A stretch of 64,000 nucleotides of DNA, taken from the NCBI GenBank assembly GCA_036365455.1, contig JAWQUS010000023.1, positions 7,936,001 to 8,000,000 on the forward strand, in the 5' to 3' direction. Source of the DNA: Macrosoma leucophasiata (taxonomy: Eukaryota; Arthropoda; Insecta; Lepidoptera; Hedylidae). The translations under genes were made by a program, and so were the position numbers. Below the pieces are notes generated by a model. That model saw only the letters and a list, made by a program, of their open reading frames with translations, did no database searches and was not told the origin of the DNA. This document shows positions 1 to 11,332 of the stretch, in pieces (the first letter of the stretch is position 1; each line of letters begins with the position of its first letter).

Positions 1-233
1 AGAAATATACATAGGTAAGGTGCAAAAGAGACAACGCTCTACAGACCCGAAGTCTCCTTCTAAAGGACAATATTTCTTTTTGGTTACTGTACAGACACGT
101 AACTGTTATTAGTGATTCAAGTTTAATATTTTCGTATTTATACCTAAGAATAATATGAAAAGCATATTTTTTAAATAAACTCTTTGTGAACGTTTCTAGT
201 AAAGCGGCAGAGAGGACGCAAATGTACGAATAA

Positions 234-822
234 AGCGTCTGCTACACGGTTTGAAATGAGGTATGAAACCAAGGTGACCTTGAACGGATGTGAGATACGG
301 ATTGCGGGCTACACGGTTTGAAACCAACTGAATTGCGCGGATAGGACGTGTCGATATTTCGTTTGTATACCGTGTATTACGCTATAATGACGCCATGACA
401 CCTTACCTATCTTGTACAAACATAGTTCGAGTGAGTCTTGCGATTTTGTGTGCAATTAAAGAAAAAAAAAAAGGAAAAAAAGAATATGGATGAGGCGGTG
501 GTTAAAGGAGAGATTAACGCTTAGTCAAATAACCTTAATTTTATTATTCTCCTGGACTTTCATGACATAAATAACTTTTGTCGAACATCAGTTGCGTCCG
601 CACGCGCTCGCTGACGCAGAGTGACTGTCGTACGCGTGGTTTTAAACAAGCGGCTAGGCGGTTTCAAACAAGTTTCAAACCAACGCTTCTGCCAATGGTT
701 TGCAACGCAAGTCCCGCTACCAAGGACGTATGAATGTCACGTGATATTTGGTATAAAACAACGGTCTACACTGTTTCAAACCTTTGTTTTAAACCGCCGT
801 TTAATACCGTGTAGCAGACGTT
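234..822. mobile_element. TIR element, PIF/Harbinger-like, non-autonomous
   Basis: The two ends are inverted copies: the left end reads AGCGTCTGCTACACGG and the right end is the reverse complement of AACGTCTGCTACACGG. Each end is flanked by TAA (231-233 and 823-825), and a 3-bp TWA duplication is typical of PIF/Harbinger transposons. The left arm motif CTACACGGTTTGAAA recurs at about 309-324, so the arms have internal repetition. The 589-bp interior shows no transposase; reading frames inside it look accidental. Superfamily is inferred from the target duplication only. Confidence 0.6.
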
Positions 823-825
823 TAA

Positions 826-1429
826 CACAAAGCTTTGTAGCTTTGCAGTCTTTTCACAGAAATAATAATACTAAAATATTAAATGCGCTGATTTCATTCC
901 ATTTTCCGTCTGCAGTTTGTGAGGACTGCGAGACTTCAGATTTTCGACTGGATAGATCGGTTTTGATTGTGTCTGTTCTATCAAGTCAGCCTATGTAAAC
1001 TGGACCACACCGCGGACACTCCGCTAAAATTCCATATAAACGCTTAATTTGGTCTCTATTACACAGACATCAATCAGTGACGTGTATTTACACCTGTGTG
1101 CGTAGCACGTACAAAATACCAACCGTCGCCTATAAGAGGGGAAGAGGTTTTGTGATGCGGGGAAATCGGGCGAGACGTCGAAGTGTCCATTCTATACGTA
1201 GTATTATTACATATTCTCTGACTAAAGATTGTCCGTGTCCGGTTATATTTCGAATGTTCGTTTGAATAGATGTAAAGTATTTACTTCTACTTACTAAGAA
1301 TTTAAAGAAGTTATCTAAGGCAGTAAATCTTTATAGGTATTTTGATCAAGTCTTGACCAATCACGTAGGCAGTGTGCAGCAGACATAACGCTGTACGAAG
1401 TCGAAACTATCCGATTGCCTCTTTCGCCG
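826..1429. other. No gene seen
   Basis: Unique-looking AT-rich sequence. A TATAAA at 1035-1040 and an arthropod-type initiator TCAGT at 1074-1078 are about 41 bases apart, too far for a normal core promoter, and the short frame downstream resembles nothing known. GACATAACGCTGTACG near 1383 weakly resembles sequence at 30-55 and 48484-48510. Confidence 0.4.
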
Positions 1430-1659
1430 CTTGCCGCTAAATGGTAGTGTTCAGCACTATCGTGTTTCGGTCAGGTGGTAATGAACGGCCCTGTAATTTC
1501 CGGCACAGATGCATAATAACACCTTAGGCCTCAGAAGTGGCGACGGATCTGCATTTTGACCTTGGTCTTTGTGTGGGTGTCTATAGGCTGCAGTCATCGC
1601 TTAACATCAATGTGAACTGCATGCTTGTTTGCCACTTCCATAACATAAAAAAAAACACA
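1430..1659 (+). repeat. Family A repeat, 5'-truncated
   Basis: Starts at CTTGCCGCTAAATGG and runs to a poly(A) end after GTTTGCCACTTCC. It matches the copies at 49306, 53238 and 54414 over about 230 bp but lacks the first ~55 bp. It belongs to the subfamily with TTTCCGGCACAGA and TTGGTCTTTGTGTGG. Poly(A) on one side and variable 5' ends suggest a retroposon, although no tRNA-like promoter boxes were recognised. Confidence 0.8.
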
Positions 1660-2211
1660 ATAAAATAAGAGATTAACGCGTTTATTTTAAAAAAACAGAT
1701 TGTTCGATTATTCTTCTTCATTGAAATGCGAATGATTCGCGCTCTCGCTCCTTCAAATGAAGCTTTGCATTAAATGGTAGAGTAGACACGCAAACTCACT
1801 CGGGTGAAGTGAGTTTTACAGAATAACCTGGCTGTGACATTTTACCGTTACCTGAGTTAGGACAGGACGGTTTACGAGCGGACATAATTGAGTTTTCAGC
1901 GAAGACGCCTGTCTGCTACTATTTATAGTATTTTAATTACTTTTAATTAAGACTTTCCTCTTTTACGCGTATACCTTTACCTTTTAGATTTCGGATTAGG
2001 TTTTCGTGAGCTAAATACCTTGATCTATTTATTATGTTCAGTAGACGTTAGAAAAAATTAACTTTTTTCAAACTTTTTTACACTGATCATTGTAAGTTAT
2101 TTCGATATATGGTTTTATATGTATAAAAATAGATATTTAGCGATTAAACAGTGTAGCGGTGAACTTATAATAATATGTCGATCGAAATGCCAACAGGAGA
2201 CTTTACCGTTA
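1660..2211. other. No gene seen
   Basis: AT-rich sequence with no coding similarity and no clear repeat. The string TTAGGTTTTCGTGAGC near 1993 resembles the edge of the Penelope-like element at 41977, but the match is short. Confidence 0.4.
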
Positions 2212-2355
2212 AAACGTTACTTCACGCCTGTAATCCCCGAAGGGCTAGGCAGAGTAAAATGCATTCAAGCCTGTTGAAATCTTCGGGTACCTACATTACC
2301 AAACGCCGAGGTACCTACTAGGAAACTTCCAGAAAATGGAAAAATTCCATTAGAA
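2212..2355 (-). repeat. Family B SINE fragment (3' part)
   Basis: CTTCACGCCTGTAATCCCC followed by a GGCTAGGCAGAG-like stretch and a degenerate AAAATGGAAAAATTCC is the reverse complement of the 3' half of the SINE at 22128-22446. The tRNA-like head is missing. Confidence 0.65.
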
Positions 2356-2743
2356 TCGAAAGGATTTTACACCGTTATCTCTGACAGCTTGATATTCTAG
2401 TCTTGCGTGTACGGTCCAGAAAATTGTACTAATATGTATCTATAGAATAATATACCTACTTACTATTCGCGAGATATCCATGAAAATATTATTAGCTCGC
2501 AGTCATTTCAATATAATACGTTAGTATATTAAGTAATTTTAATTAAAATCCTCAATGCGTTTGATAAATGAGTCAAATAAAAAATTATCAGTAGCCACTG
2601 TAGGAGACACCGTGTTATCTTTGTAAGTGTAAATATTTTTTAAACAAGTTAAATAACATCGATAAGTCCCATTACTGGGTGAAATGCGACGCAAATACCT
2701 ACGTAGGTTCAAATAGGCATTAGACATAAAGGTATATTTTAAA

Positions 2744-3121
2744 CTAGCTGACCCGGCAAACTTCATTTTGCCTCACAATGAAATAATGTGTCAAAGGTTT
2801 GATATTGTATAGGAAAATGAAATTAAATGCAGAGATTCCCGTGGGAATTAGTGATTTTCCCGCAGTAAAAAGTAGCCTAAATGTTGGCCAGGCTTAGTAT
2901 CTATACACCACAAAAAGTTTCATTCGAATCCGTCCAGTATCTTCGGAGATTAGCCTGGACAAAGGGACAAATAGACAGACAAAAAAAAATCATTGAAAAG
3001 TGTTCTAATACTATTTTAACATCGCCCCCAATTGGTTTTTCGTAAATATATACAATTTGCGATAACATATAATAACAATATATTATACACGCGGATTTTA
3101 CTGTTTCATTATATGTATAGA
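2744..3121 (-). mobile_element. Non-autonomous Helitron, complete ends
   Basis: Read on the minus strand the element begins TCTATACATATAATG (from 3121) and ends in CTAG (2747-2744). The flanks are A on the 5' side and T on the 3' side, as expected for Helitron insertion between A and T. A related segment lies at 37610-37906, sharing GAGATTCCCGTGGGAATTAG and the run through CATCGCCCCCAATT. It has no coding capacity. Confidence 0.75.
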
Positions 3122-5770
3122 TTTTATAAAACTGCAATAAAGTATGATATCCTTTAACCTCACAACTGCTTTCGCTTTGTGGCGACGCTGCTTTCTTTCG
3201 TGTATTTAAAATGAGTGAAAACTATCCTATACTTTAATCCAGGTCTTAGTTTATCTGTATGCATGACTTAACATTTATATATGCAGTGGTTTTAATGTGA
3301 GAATGTAAACATCCGAAGATACAAACTTTCACATTTATAAAGTAAGCGAGATTACAACTAGGTACATAGTTGCAAGGTTCTAGGTATTCGACCTACTCTG
3401 AGTAAAACGCGGCATTTCCTCTTATAGTTTGTCGCTGAAGAATACATTACATAGTCCATTTTCTCTGGTAGGTAAGCAAATTGCAATCCATTAACACATT
3501 AATGATGAAAATAAAACATTTTGCCATTTTAGGGTTCAGCCAGCAGCCAGCCGGAGCCAACGGATGGACGTTGGCTTTTTTTACGTTTTCTACAGAGAAC
3601 TTTATTGTTTCGCCACGTCCATCCGTCTGTCCGCAGCTTATCTCAGATCTTAGGAATAACAAAGAGTAAAAAGAAAAGAAAAAGAGTCATTCTTTGTCAT
3701 TCACCGGCAGAGGTTCAAAGGCCAATATGATCTGCGAAAAATGATTTTTGTCCTCACGCACCCTGTAGTGTGGGGTATCGATGGATAGGTCTTTGATTAA
3801 TATAGTGAGTTCGACATAAATATTTTTCTGCGAGCTAAACAGTGGTAGGTATTTAGACTTGTGAAAATAAATCACGGTATCGGTAGGTGCGATGGAAGAC
3901 GTGTCCGGTGACCAAACCATTACAAATTAGACTTTATCAAAACACAAATAAAGCACCAATTTCTACCAGATGTTTCTTCGCTGGTACATAACGAATTTAA
4001 AAGGAAAACTAGCACAGTTAAGTATACTTTACGAGTAGGCAATAGACTATCAGCTTTTAAAATGCACTTGGATAAGCGGAACGTTGCACGTGGTCCGCAA
4101 ACACGCACATAGCCTGTTTTTCCAGCTATCATTTGGCACGAAGCCAAAATTATTAAAATAAGCTATAACCAAATCAGTATCATATGAAATAACATTTATT
4201 AACCTAATCCACTCCATGCCACAACTGGGTTACCATTGCCAGATTGTGCGAATCAAAAAGTAATAATTTTCTTTACGATGTCAGCAATCGTCGTCGGAAT
4301 ATAAATCCCCTATTTCTTTTGAACAAAGTGCCCACGTGTCAGTACTTACTCCTGGTGCTTTTACGACTACTGCAAAATGGTACATCGCCATTTTCGTCGA
4401 CTTGGATACTAACACAGATATGTCTGACATACTAATGACAAAGGCAATCTCCATCACTTAGGGATGCCAATAATGTCAACATTCCTTCAGCAAGATATAG
4501 TAAATAGGTACTTTTTGAAATAAGTTATAAGAATATAGGAAACAACAAGAAAATAAGTAACTATTTTAAAGAAAACGAAACAGAAGGCAGAAGGTACAAG
4601 ATTGATTTTTGCACCAAAATCAAAAAGCACGCGAACGAATTCGCGGGGAACAGGGAAAGTGTAATTTTGCATACCACAGTAATAACATAAATAAATAATA
4701 TTTTTATTATTGTACCTGTCCAGTTATCATCTAATATTAGGACAAGCAAATAGTTACTCAGCAACATAAAATACTGACGGGTATGTTCTTTGTGAAATGT
4801 GATATCGACTAACCATATTTCAATATTCTGTTTGTTGAACTTGTTAATTGAACCATTAACAGTCACTGTCAAAAAACGAGGAGAAGCATATCATATTTAG
4901 CATTCAGCGAATACTTATAACTTTACTAGCTGACTTTGTCAGTTAGGTAGATTAACAAAATGATATCAAATTTACACTGTAGGTACTTATTGAATTGTTA
5001 ACCGTCCATTATACTTTTAGGTAGGTAGTTCGGAAAGTTAAAATTTAATGAGTGGGTAGTTTACTGACTCTACTTTGTATGATAGTTAAATAACTGTTTG
5101 CTCTCTACCAATTATGTTATTTTACAATCAGTCGAATTTGGACCACAGGCTAAAGTCTATTGAGGAAAGCATTGTTAAAAAATGCCAACGAATGTTTAAG
5201 ACACAGCCTAAATGGCTGAATACAATTTTAAACGATTTACAAACATATTTAACTTTGTAGGCTCCTATTTCGAGGTTTTGGCAACAGTTATCAAGCGATA
5301 GTGTACTACCAACTCGTAAATGAGATTATACAAGTAAACATACGAGGCGGTCGTGCGTGCCAAGTCAATTCGATTTATGAAAGAAAAAAAAAGAAATAAA
5401 ATATTGACGACCCGATTTTATTACTCACAGTCCTGAGGTCATCATCATGTTTTGTTTTATCTATTTCAGAAAACATATTTATAGATAATAGCTGTACAAC
5501 GGAATTTATTTCAGTAATGTGCTGCCTATTTCTTACGCCTCTGGTGTGATTCAAAAGTATGATTAAATGGTACGAACAATTAGATCGTTATGACGTTTCA
5601 GAATTGCGGTTCCACTTTCTTGATTCGGTAATAAGTTTTTCATTAAGTCAAGATTATTCTCGGCGGTCGTATGAATAGCGAAATCTAGGCCCGTCGACAG
5701 GCTATTAACACTTGTTTCTTTTGATCATATAACGTTCAATCACCGAGACGATCCATATCAAGCCAGACAT
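3122..5770. other. No gene seen; minor repeat at 3530-3660
   Basis: No recognisable exon or transposon protein. At 3530-3660 there is an insect-repeat-like piece with GGATGGACG and CGTCCATCCGTCTGTCCG, including a short stem (GCCAACG / CGTTGGC) followed by seven T. An ACTAGCTGAC at about 4926 resembles a Helitron end but has no partner. Confidence 0.4.
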
Positions 5771-6302
5771 TTTTAGGGTGCCGTACATCAAAACGAAAAA
5801 AAAAACGGAACCCTTATAAGATCACTCGTGTGTTTGTCTGTCTGTCTGACCGTCTTGTCTCTTGCTCCGAAAGTAGTGGACCGATTGAGTTGAAATGGTG
5901 AATAGATTTAGGTACCTATCAATGATGTAAACATGCACTTGTAACGAAGTTTTATACAGAACGGCAACTTTAAAAGGGGATTTATTAGAGAATTTAAAAA
6001 ACGTTTTGTAAATTACATGGTGTGATGCATCAAATAAAAGTTCCAGTTGTGATGTGAGGATCTCAAATTGATTTTTTTATTAATTATTCCTAAAAACGTT
6101 CGTAAACCACGTTACCATTTCCCCTTTTCTTTCTTTACTTCCAAAATCGCCTCAAAATTTTCAAAATGTACAGAAAATAGTCCTTTATCTATAGATAAAT
6201 TACAGCAAAACCCTAGAGAAGTTTATGATATACAAAGGTAAGATTGAAAAAAATATTATAACATAACCCTGTGAACACGAGTCCGTACTTGGCTGGTTTT
6301 TA
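5771..6302 (+). repeat. Family E repeat
   Basis: Starts TTTTTAGGGTGCCGTAC, continues through CGGAACCCTTATAAGATCAC and a GTCTGTCTGTCTG run, and ends near GAGTCCGTACTTGGCTGG. It aligns by eye with the better-preserved copy at 39920-40555. Function and class are unknown; both ends carry inverted AGGGTTCCG-type words. Confidence 0.7.
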
Positions 6303-6939
6303 TCAGATAGGTATACATCTAACGATCTATGTTCTGACTGGGGAAAACTTTTATTTTAGAGCAAAACCACGATTTGAAGGTAACATGTGAAACGTAGCCA
6401 AGATATGTAGCAACGCCTATAAATCTGCCAGCTCCAGCATCCTAGGTGAAGGATTAAGGTGAAATATATCATTTTATCGCATGTGCGTCATAAATTCAAC
6501 GAATGCGGTGCTCGACCTGATAATGTTATACGTACCTAATGTTGCCTATTGTGAAACCTGGAATACAAAGTCGAGAAAACAAAATAATAGGTATCGTATA
6601 GCTCTTCGAAATGTGGTGAAAATCGTCTATTCGATATTTGGAAATGAAACGACACTCTTGTTTTTGAATTTCTAGTTGTTGCAGAGGTCGAAGGTTTAAT
6701 AGTTTCATGGTACAACACTTTTTAACTAGTTACGTTTTTATTATCTTCTTATCAGAGCTACTAGCTAGTAAAAAAAAAATGTTGGAAATCGTGGTTCACC
6801 GTGGTTTTAATATATTGCCATAGATTGCCGGATAACCTGTGCAGTGATTTTTAAATTTTCTAACCTTCGAGAAATAACTACATTAAAAAATCTAAAGGAC
6901 CATATTTATCCATTCAAAAGACTGTACAAATGGCATTCG
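6303..6939. other. No gene seen
   Basis: AT-rich sequence. Overlapping short frames on both strands look accidental. Confidence 0.4.
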
Positions 6940-7530
6940 GGTGTGATTGAACGCGTGGCGTGAATTCTGTAGCCACCGCCAGAGCAACGTGTGATTTACA
7001 TGGCCCCGGCCGGCCCCATAACCCTCCCCATCGCACATGCGATTCGGAGAACACCAATTTATTTGTCTCTCAGCTGATCGAATATCGCTAACGTTTATTG
7101 CTCTACCACGGTCGGGATTGGTGAGTGAAATGCGTTAAATTAAATGTTATACATATACGTAAAAGTCTGGATGGTTCCGTCAAGAGCAAAGATTTAACTG
7201 CGATTTTAATAGCGAATTCTTAGGCATTTTTTTTCTCTTCCATAGTTTTTTGGTTACTGAGGAGGAGCAAAAGGTCTTAAGTACCGCTACAATTTAGTTA
7301 AAACAGTCACTAATATTAAAGTAATCGATAATTTCATACTAATAAAAGACGACAAATTATGGTTATTCGTTGTTGTTAAGTCGATTTAAAGCATTGTACA
7401 ATTATTTTTGACATTCGTATGTGATTAACGCGAAACGATGAATTCTGTAGCCAACGCTCGAGCAATGAGTAATTTACATGGTGCCGGCTCATAACCCTCC
7501 CATCTCATCATACGTACAATTCGGAGTATT
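6940..7530. repeat. Diverged direct duplication, about 480 bp apart
   Basis: About 105 bp at 6940-7045 and again at 7421-7525 share GAATTCTGTAGCCA, GAGCAA, TTTACATGG, GCCGGC, CATAACCCTCCC and ATTCGGAG in the same order, with many substitutions. This looks like an old local duplication. No reading frame is kept across both copies. Confidence 0.6.
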
Positions 7531-7907
7531 TTATAACTGAATTCTTTAGAAACTTCCAATGTTGTTCTCTATAATGATATTTTTTAGTTTATTGACGCCT
7601 AAGTTTCGAAAACCATAGAAATCAATCTACTTTTTTACAAACTCAGAGGTTTGGCACAATTAAGAGAACATTTTTTGAAGATTAAATAACTTTTAACGAA
7701 GTAGTAGGTATTTGTCTTGTTGGAATGGAATTGGATGGTTTGTAACGTGGGGATCCAAAAATGGAGGAGTGGGAGCCGCTTGTACTCTGCTCCATTAAAT
7801 AATTTGATGGGGAGTGCTTGTATACGCTTTATACACTACTGCCATCAACTACATTCTATGATCATAAATAATCAGTATACACTAGTGTAATCATTCAGAC
7901 ACAGAAG

Positions 7908-8073
7908 TACTCACAATCAACGGGGATTGCAAATTCTACTCCCACTAACATAACATGAATACATGTAAATTATGCAATGACGATAAAAGCACAATTCTCG
8001 AATAGTATAAGACGCAGAGTTGACGTGATTTACAGCAACGCCCGCGCCCCCGTCTATACAGGACACTAAACTA
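7908..8073 (-). repeat. Local frame-keeping repeat, copy 1
   Basis: On the minus strand the core (8015-8073) reads LVSCIDGGAGVAVNHVNS. The same order of motifs, including GATGACGATAAAAG-like sequence and ATACATGTAAA, is seen in copy 2. The product is not recognised. It could be a decayed exon or a non-coding repeat. Upstream similarity to copy 2 may extend left to about 7735. Confidence 0.5.
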
Positions 8074-8423
8074 AAAAAAAATTGAGAATTTTATATTTAG
8101 TTAGGAATTGATGTTTGAGGTTGCACTCCTACGGTATCTACACTATCTACCATAAACCAGTGGATGATCAAGATTTGAGTTTGGAAGATGCATTGCCCCA
8201 AAACGTTTATTTTGGGGAGAGGAGAGCTAGGAGGATTGATCCAGCTAAAAGGGTGTTTATTTCGAGGAAAAACTAAAAGAATAAGTAAGGTTTTGCTATG
8301 TTGAAGTATGGATGATTTAATGGGGGAAGAGAGCTTGTGCTTAGCCTATACCAACGGTTGATCCAGTATTATCGTCAAATACAACCTATAATCATCGTCA
8401 CCGGTATAAATATTCCATAGACT

Positions 8424-8660
8424 AAAGTTCAAGTCACCATCTGCGGGAATTGTGATCTCTACTCCAACTCATATAAAAACAATACATGTAAAAAATTCGA
8501 TGACGATAAAAGTGTAATTCTGGAAAAGCATAGGGCGCAGAGTCGACGTGATTTACAGCAACGCCTGCGCCCCCGTCTAGACAGGACACTAAACTCCAGC
8601 TGATGGTTTTGCCAACATTTGTATTCAACATTTTCGCCTACGGACGAATTCTTATCACAA
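8424..8660 (-). repeat. Local frame-keeping repeat, copy 2 (best preserved)
   Basis: The minus strand encodes a 65-codon frame (8631-8434) containing SLVSCLDGGAGVAVNHVDS preceded by GKTISW. Nucleotide similarity to copy 4 extends through GTTGGC...ACCATCAGCTG upstream of the core. The residues resemble no family I know. Against a gene: the frame is short, has no clear splice sites, and the other copies diverge by indels outside the core. Confidence 0.5.
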
Positions 8661-8880
8661 CACCGGTTTGGAGAATTTACAGACTTAGCATTGTTGCCTA
8701 GATAAAGTTTGAATGTTGTTTATTTGATTAATTGATTTTATAAGAATTAAATACTATTGTAATGTAATTTACGTCAGTTTGTTTGCCCAGCGTAACAATT
8801 ACGGATTTTCATCGGGGGAAATACCTAGCAAAGAATCAGTATGACCTTATCTGTAACCAGAAAAAGCTTCGATCGATCTT

Positions 8881-9520
8881 AAAAAAAAACCGGTCAAGTG
8901 CATGTCGGGCCACGCGCAGTGTAGGGTTCCGTAGTTTTTAGGTTTGTATATTGTAATGAAATAAATAAATAAATATTTTCTATGGAGTATCTACAAAATC
9001 TTCGAGTAAAATACATTTGGCCGACTATTACTCGCAAACTTGTTAAGCCAACTTAAGTGTGATAGTTTTCCTTTTAATTTCGTTATATGTAGCTATTATT
9101 GCTGTAACGTTTGAATTTCTAACAACCACCGTTTAGTTGGTAGAGACGGGGCGGGACACTGACTCTAACGAAAATTGGCACTTTAAAGCTTAATATAGTA
9201 AGTCACGAACTAAATCCAAAAATGATGATTTGCACATCCCTAACATTTTTTAAAGATCTATCCAACGATACGTATCCCAAACTATATAGAAAACAAAAAA
9301 TTAAAAAAAATATCCGTGCGTTACATGTAGTAGAGGTACCCCAAATAATGTTTCTTAACGTTTTTATTCTACCACTTTGACGGCGTGATTAAAGTGTATA
9401 TTTGTGCCAAATTTCATGTCTCTAGTACCAATAGGTTTTGCGCTATACCGCGGACGGATAGACAGACAGACGGACATGGCAAAACTATAAGAGTTTCTTG
9501 TTTTCTACGGAACCCTAAAA
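8881..9520 (-). repeat. Family E repeat, minus orientation
   Basis: Begins AAACCGGTCAAGTGCATGTC then GTAGGGTTCCGTAG, and ends CTACGGAACCCTAAAAAG after a GACAGACAGACGGACATGG stretch. This is the reverse of the copy at 39920, with a diverged interior. Confidence 0.65.
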
Positions 9521-9587
9521 AGGAGACATGATACTTGAAAACTGTAGAATCAAGAGGGAAACAGGCCTCTTGAGCTGCTTGTGTGCA

Positions 9588-9660
9588 TGTGTAGTAGGCA
9601 CCAACGTGATTTACAAGAACGCCTGTGCCCCTGTCTAGACAGGACCCAAAACTAAGGAGA
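9588..9660 (-). repeat. Local frame-keeping repeat, copy 3
   Basis: The minus strand reads FGSCLDRGTGVLVNHVGA in one frame. DNA core AACGTGATTTACAAGAACGC then GTCTAGACAGGAC matches copies 1, 2 and 4. The GATACTTGAAAACTG just before it on the plus strand (about 9530) also has a counterpart before copy 4 (about 10183). Confidence 0.5.
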
Positions 9661-9705
9661 ATTTGCAAACTTGCCTTTGATAACTAAACAAAAATTTTGT
9701 ATGTA

Positions 9706-9718
9706 ACTTACCTATAAG
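9706..9718 (-). promoter_or_regulatory. Splice-donor-like site (duplicated at 9945-9957)
   Basis: Read on the minus strand this is CTTATAG|GTAAGT, a near-perfect metazoan 5' splice site. The tandem duplication carries a second copy at 9945-9957. No matching acceptor or coding exon was established, so use as a real donor is unproven. Confidence 0.3.
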
Positions 9719-10183
9719 TTTCAGAGATTTAAACGTAATAAGGTAATAGGAATGAACTGGACCCATTTAAGCAGCTAAGCGCTTGACCGACAGTTGTCAT
9801 TAGCTTGTTCTCAATCTGCCTGCCAAGCGCAAAAGCGCAATATTAACCAGTCAATCACTAAAACTGACTATGGCATCAAAACGTACATGACAAAAATCTG
9901 TAAATCAAACTGTATCCAATATCTTCAAAGTAAAGCGATTTGATACTTACCTATAAGTTTCAGAGATTTAAACGTAATAAGGTAATAGGAATGAACTGGA
10001 CCCATTTAAGCAGCTAAGCGTTTGACCGACAGTTGTCATTAGCTTGTTCTCAATCTGCCTGCCAAGCGCAAAAGCGCAATATTAACCAGTCAATCACTAA
10101 AACTGACTATGGCATCAAAACGTACATGATAAAAATCTGTAAATCAAACTGTATCCAATATCTTCAAAGTAAAGCGATTTGAT
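9706..10183. repeat. Recent 239-bp tandem duplication
   Basis: Units 9706-9944 and 9945-10183 are identical except for about two substitutions that I can see (GCGCTTGACC versus GCGTTTGACC, and CATGACAAA versus CATGATAAA). Both begin ACTTACCTATAAG. The low divergence indicates a young duplication or recent gene conversion, in a neighbourhood already rich in older local copies. Confidence 0.9.
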
Positions 10184-10249
10184 ACTTGAAGCCTGAAAAT
10201 CGTAATATCAAAAGGCAGACAGCTCTCGAGGTTTTTAGTTTGCTATAAT

Positions 10250-10350
10250 ATAGCAATGGCATATTGTATGGCATCGACGTGATTTACGCCTGCGTGGTCT
10301 AGACAGAACACTAAAGTGCAGCTGATGGTGTGGCCAACATTTACATGCCC
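10250..10350 (-). repeat. Local frame-keeping repeat, copy 4
   Basis: The minus strand reads TLVFCLDHAGVNHVDA, an in-frame shortened version of the core of copy 2. DNA upstream on that strand (ATGTTGGCCACACCATCAGC) also matches copy 2. All four copies share orientation and lie within 2.5 kb. Confidence 0.5.
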
Positions 10351-10537
10351 GTTTCCGCTTACGAAACAATACCCCTTATCGCATCTCTAGTTTCAAGAAT
10401 TTGCAAGGCCGACTAGCACTACGAATAAGATTAAATATTATAATCATAGCTGATACCCATAGCAATTTAAAAGAAGGGTGTTTTTTTTATTTAATTCACT
10501 GGTTTAGTATGTTCTTAGGTTTTCGCGAGATTTTCGA

Positions 10538-10756
10538 AGTGTAGGAGCGAGGGCGTAGGCACCACGGAATTACCCCGCCAAATGGTTGTGTTCAGCGCTA
10601 TCGTGTTCCGGTTAGATTGTAACGTATGATATGACCCCGTAATAACTATCGCAGAAACATAACAACTAAGGTCTCACGGGTGGCAACGCATCTGCATTTT
10701 GACCTTTGGTTTTTGTGTAGGTATGTGTCTATAGGCTGCAGTTATCACTTCTATCT
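10538..10756 (+). repeat. Family A repeat, left part of an interrupted copy
   Basis: Runs from GAGGGCGTAGGCACCAC through the TGTGTCTATAGGCTGCAG region and is broken at 10756. The same copy resumes at 11142 with GAACTGCATGCTTG. It belongs to the subfamily with ATAACTATCRCAGA and GGTCTCA words. Confidence 0.8.
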
Positions 10757-11141
10757 GGGGTGCGACCGCTTATCGACATTGCTATTGTCGTTGTCATTGC
10801 TGTCAAATTTTCATGTCATTTTTACTTTAACTATGTATGTATGTATCTTCACGCCAGGTCCCTAACGGGGTAGGCAGAGAGTGTAGAGCGCCAGACATCC
10901 CGGTTCTGACAAACCTCTCGTGCCTCGTCTACCTTCATCATTCTCTTCATACATGCACGCCGACATACTTTAACTAAATAACAATAATCGAAATAATCTA
11001 CCAATATCGCTTGTTTTTCACCTACGAAAGCAAGAAAAACAATCAGATTATCACTACTGCTTTTAAAGGAGCTACAAATCGACATGAACATTTGACAGCA
11101 ATGACAACTACAATAGCAATGTCGATAGGCGGTCGCACCCC
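10757..11141. mobile_element. TIR element nested in a family A repeat
   Basis: Left arm 10757-~10822 starts GGGGTGCGACCGCTTATCGA; right arm ~11081-11141 is its reverse complement, ending GGCGGTCGCACCCC. The arms pair over about 60 bp with a few mismatches. The 385-bp element splits family A sequence cleanly, so it inserted after that repeat. No transposase is present and no target duplication was clear. Confidence 0.75.
10834..10965 (-). mobile_element. 5'-truncated LINE 3' end, 11-bp target duplication
   Basis: About 130 bp nearly identical to the 3' end of the LINE at 47146-47902, from the (ATGT)n-type tail through GGGGTAGGCAGAG to CATGCACGCCGA. It is bounded by perfect copies of TACTTTAACTA (10823-10833 and 10966-10976), the mark of target-primed reverse transcription. 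It sits inside the TIR element at 10757-11141, making it the youngest of three nested insertions. Confidence 0.9.
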
Positions 11142-11187
11142 TGAACTGCATGCTTGTTTGCCACCTTCGTAACATAAAAAAAGAGTA
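11142..11187 (+). repeat. Family A repeat, right part of the interrupted copy
   Basis: GAACTGCATGCTTGTTTGCC to a short A-rich end completes the copy begun at 10538. Confidence 0.8.
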
Positions 11188-11332
11188 AATCTCATACGAT
11201 TTTTTCAGGAACGATAAAAAAGTGGTACCGCCGACTTGTGTTGTCATTTGATATACGACGCGCGAGCAATTGCATAAAAAAATTAATCAATTTTGACGTT
11301 TTACATTACCTAGTACAGTAGAACATAATGCT

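Noticed and set aside
1035..1078. TATAAA plus TCAGT core promoter
   Set aside because: Spacing of about 41 bases is too long, and no credible gene follows.
3562..3592. Stem GCCAACG/CGTTGGC followed by T-run, like a bacterial terminator
   Set aside because: Rho-independent termination does not apply to an insect nuclear genome, and the stem lies inside a repeat.
4926..4950. Helitron 3' end (ACTAGCTGAC)
   Set aside because: No matching 5' end or family body nearby; the 4-base match occurs often by chance.
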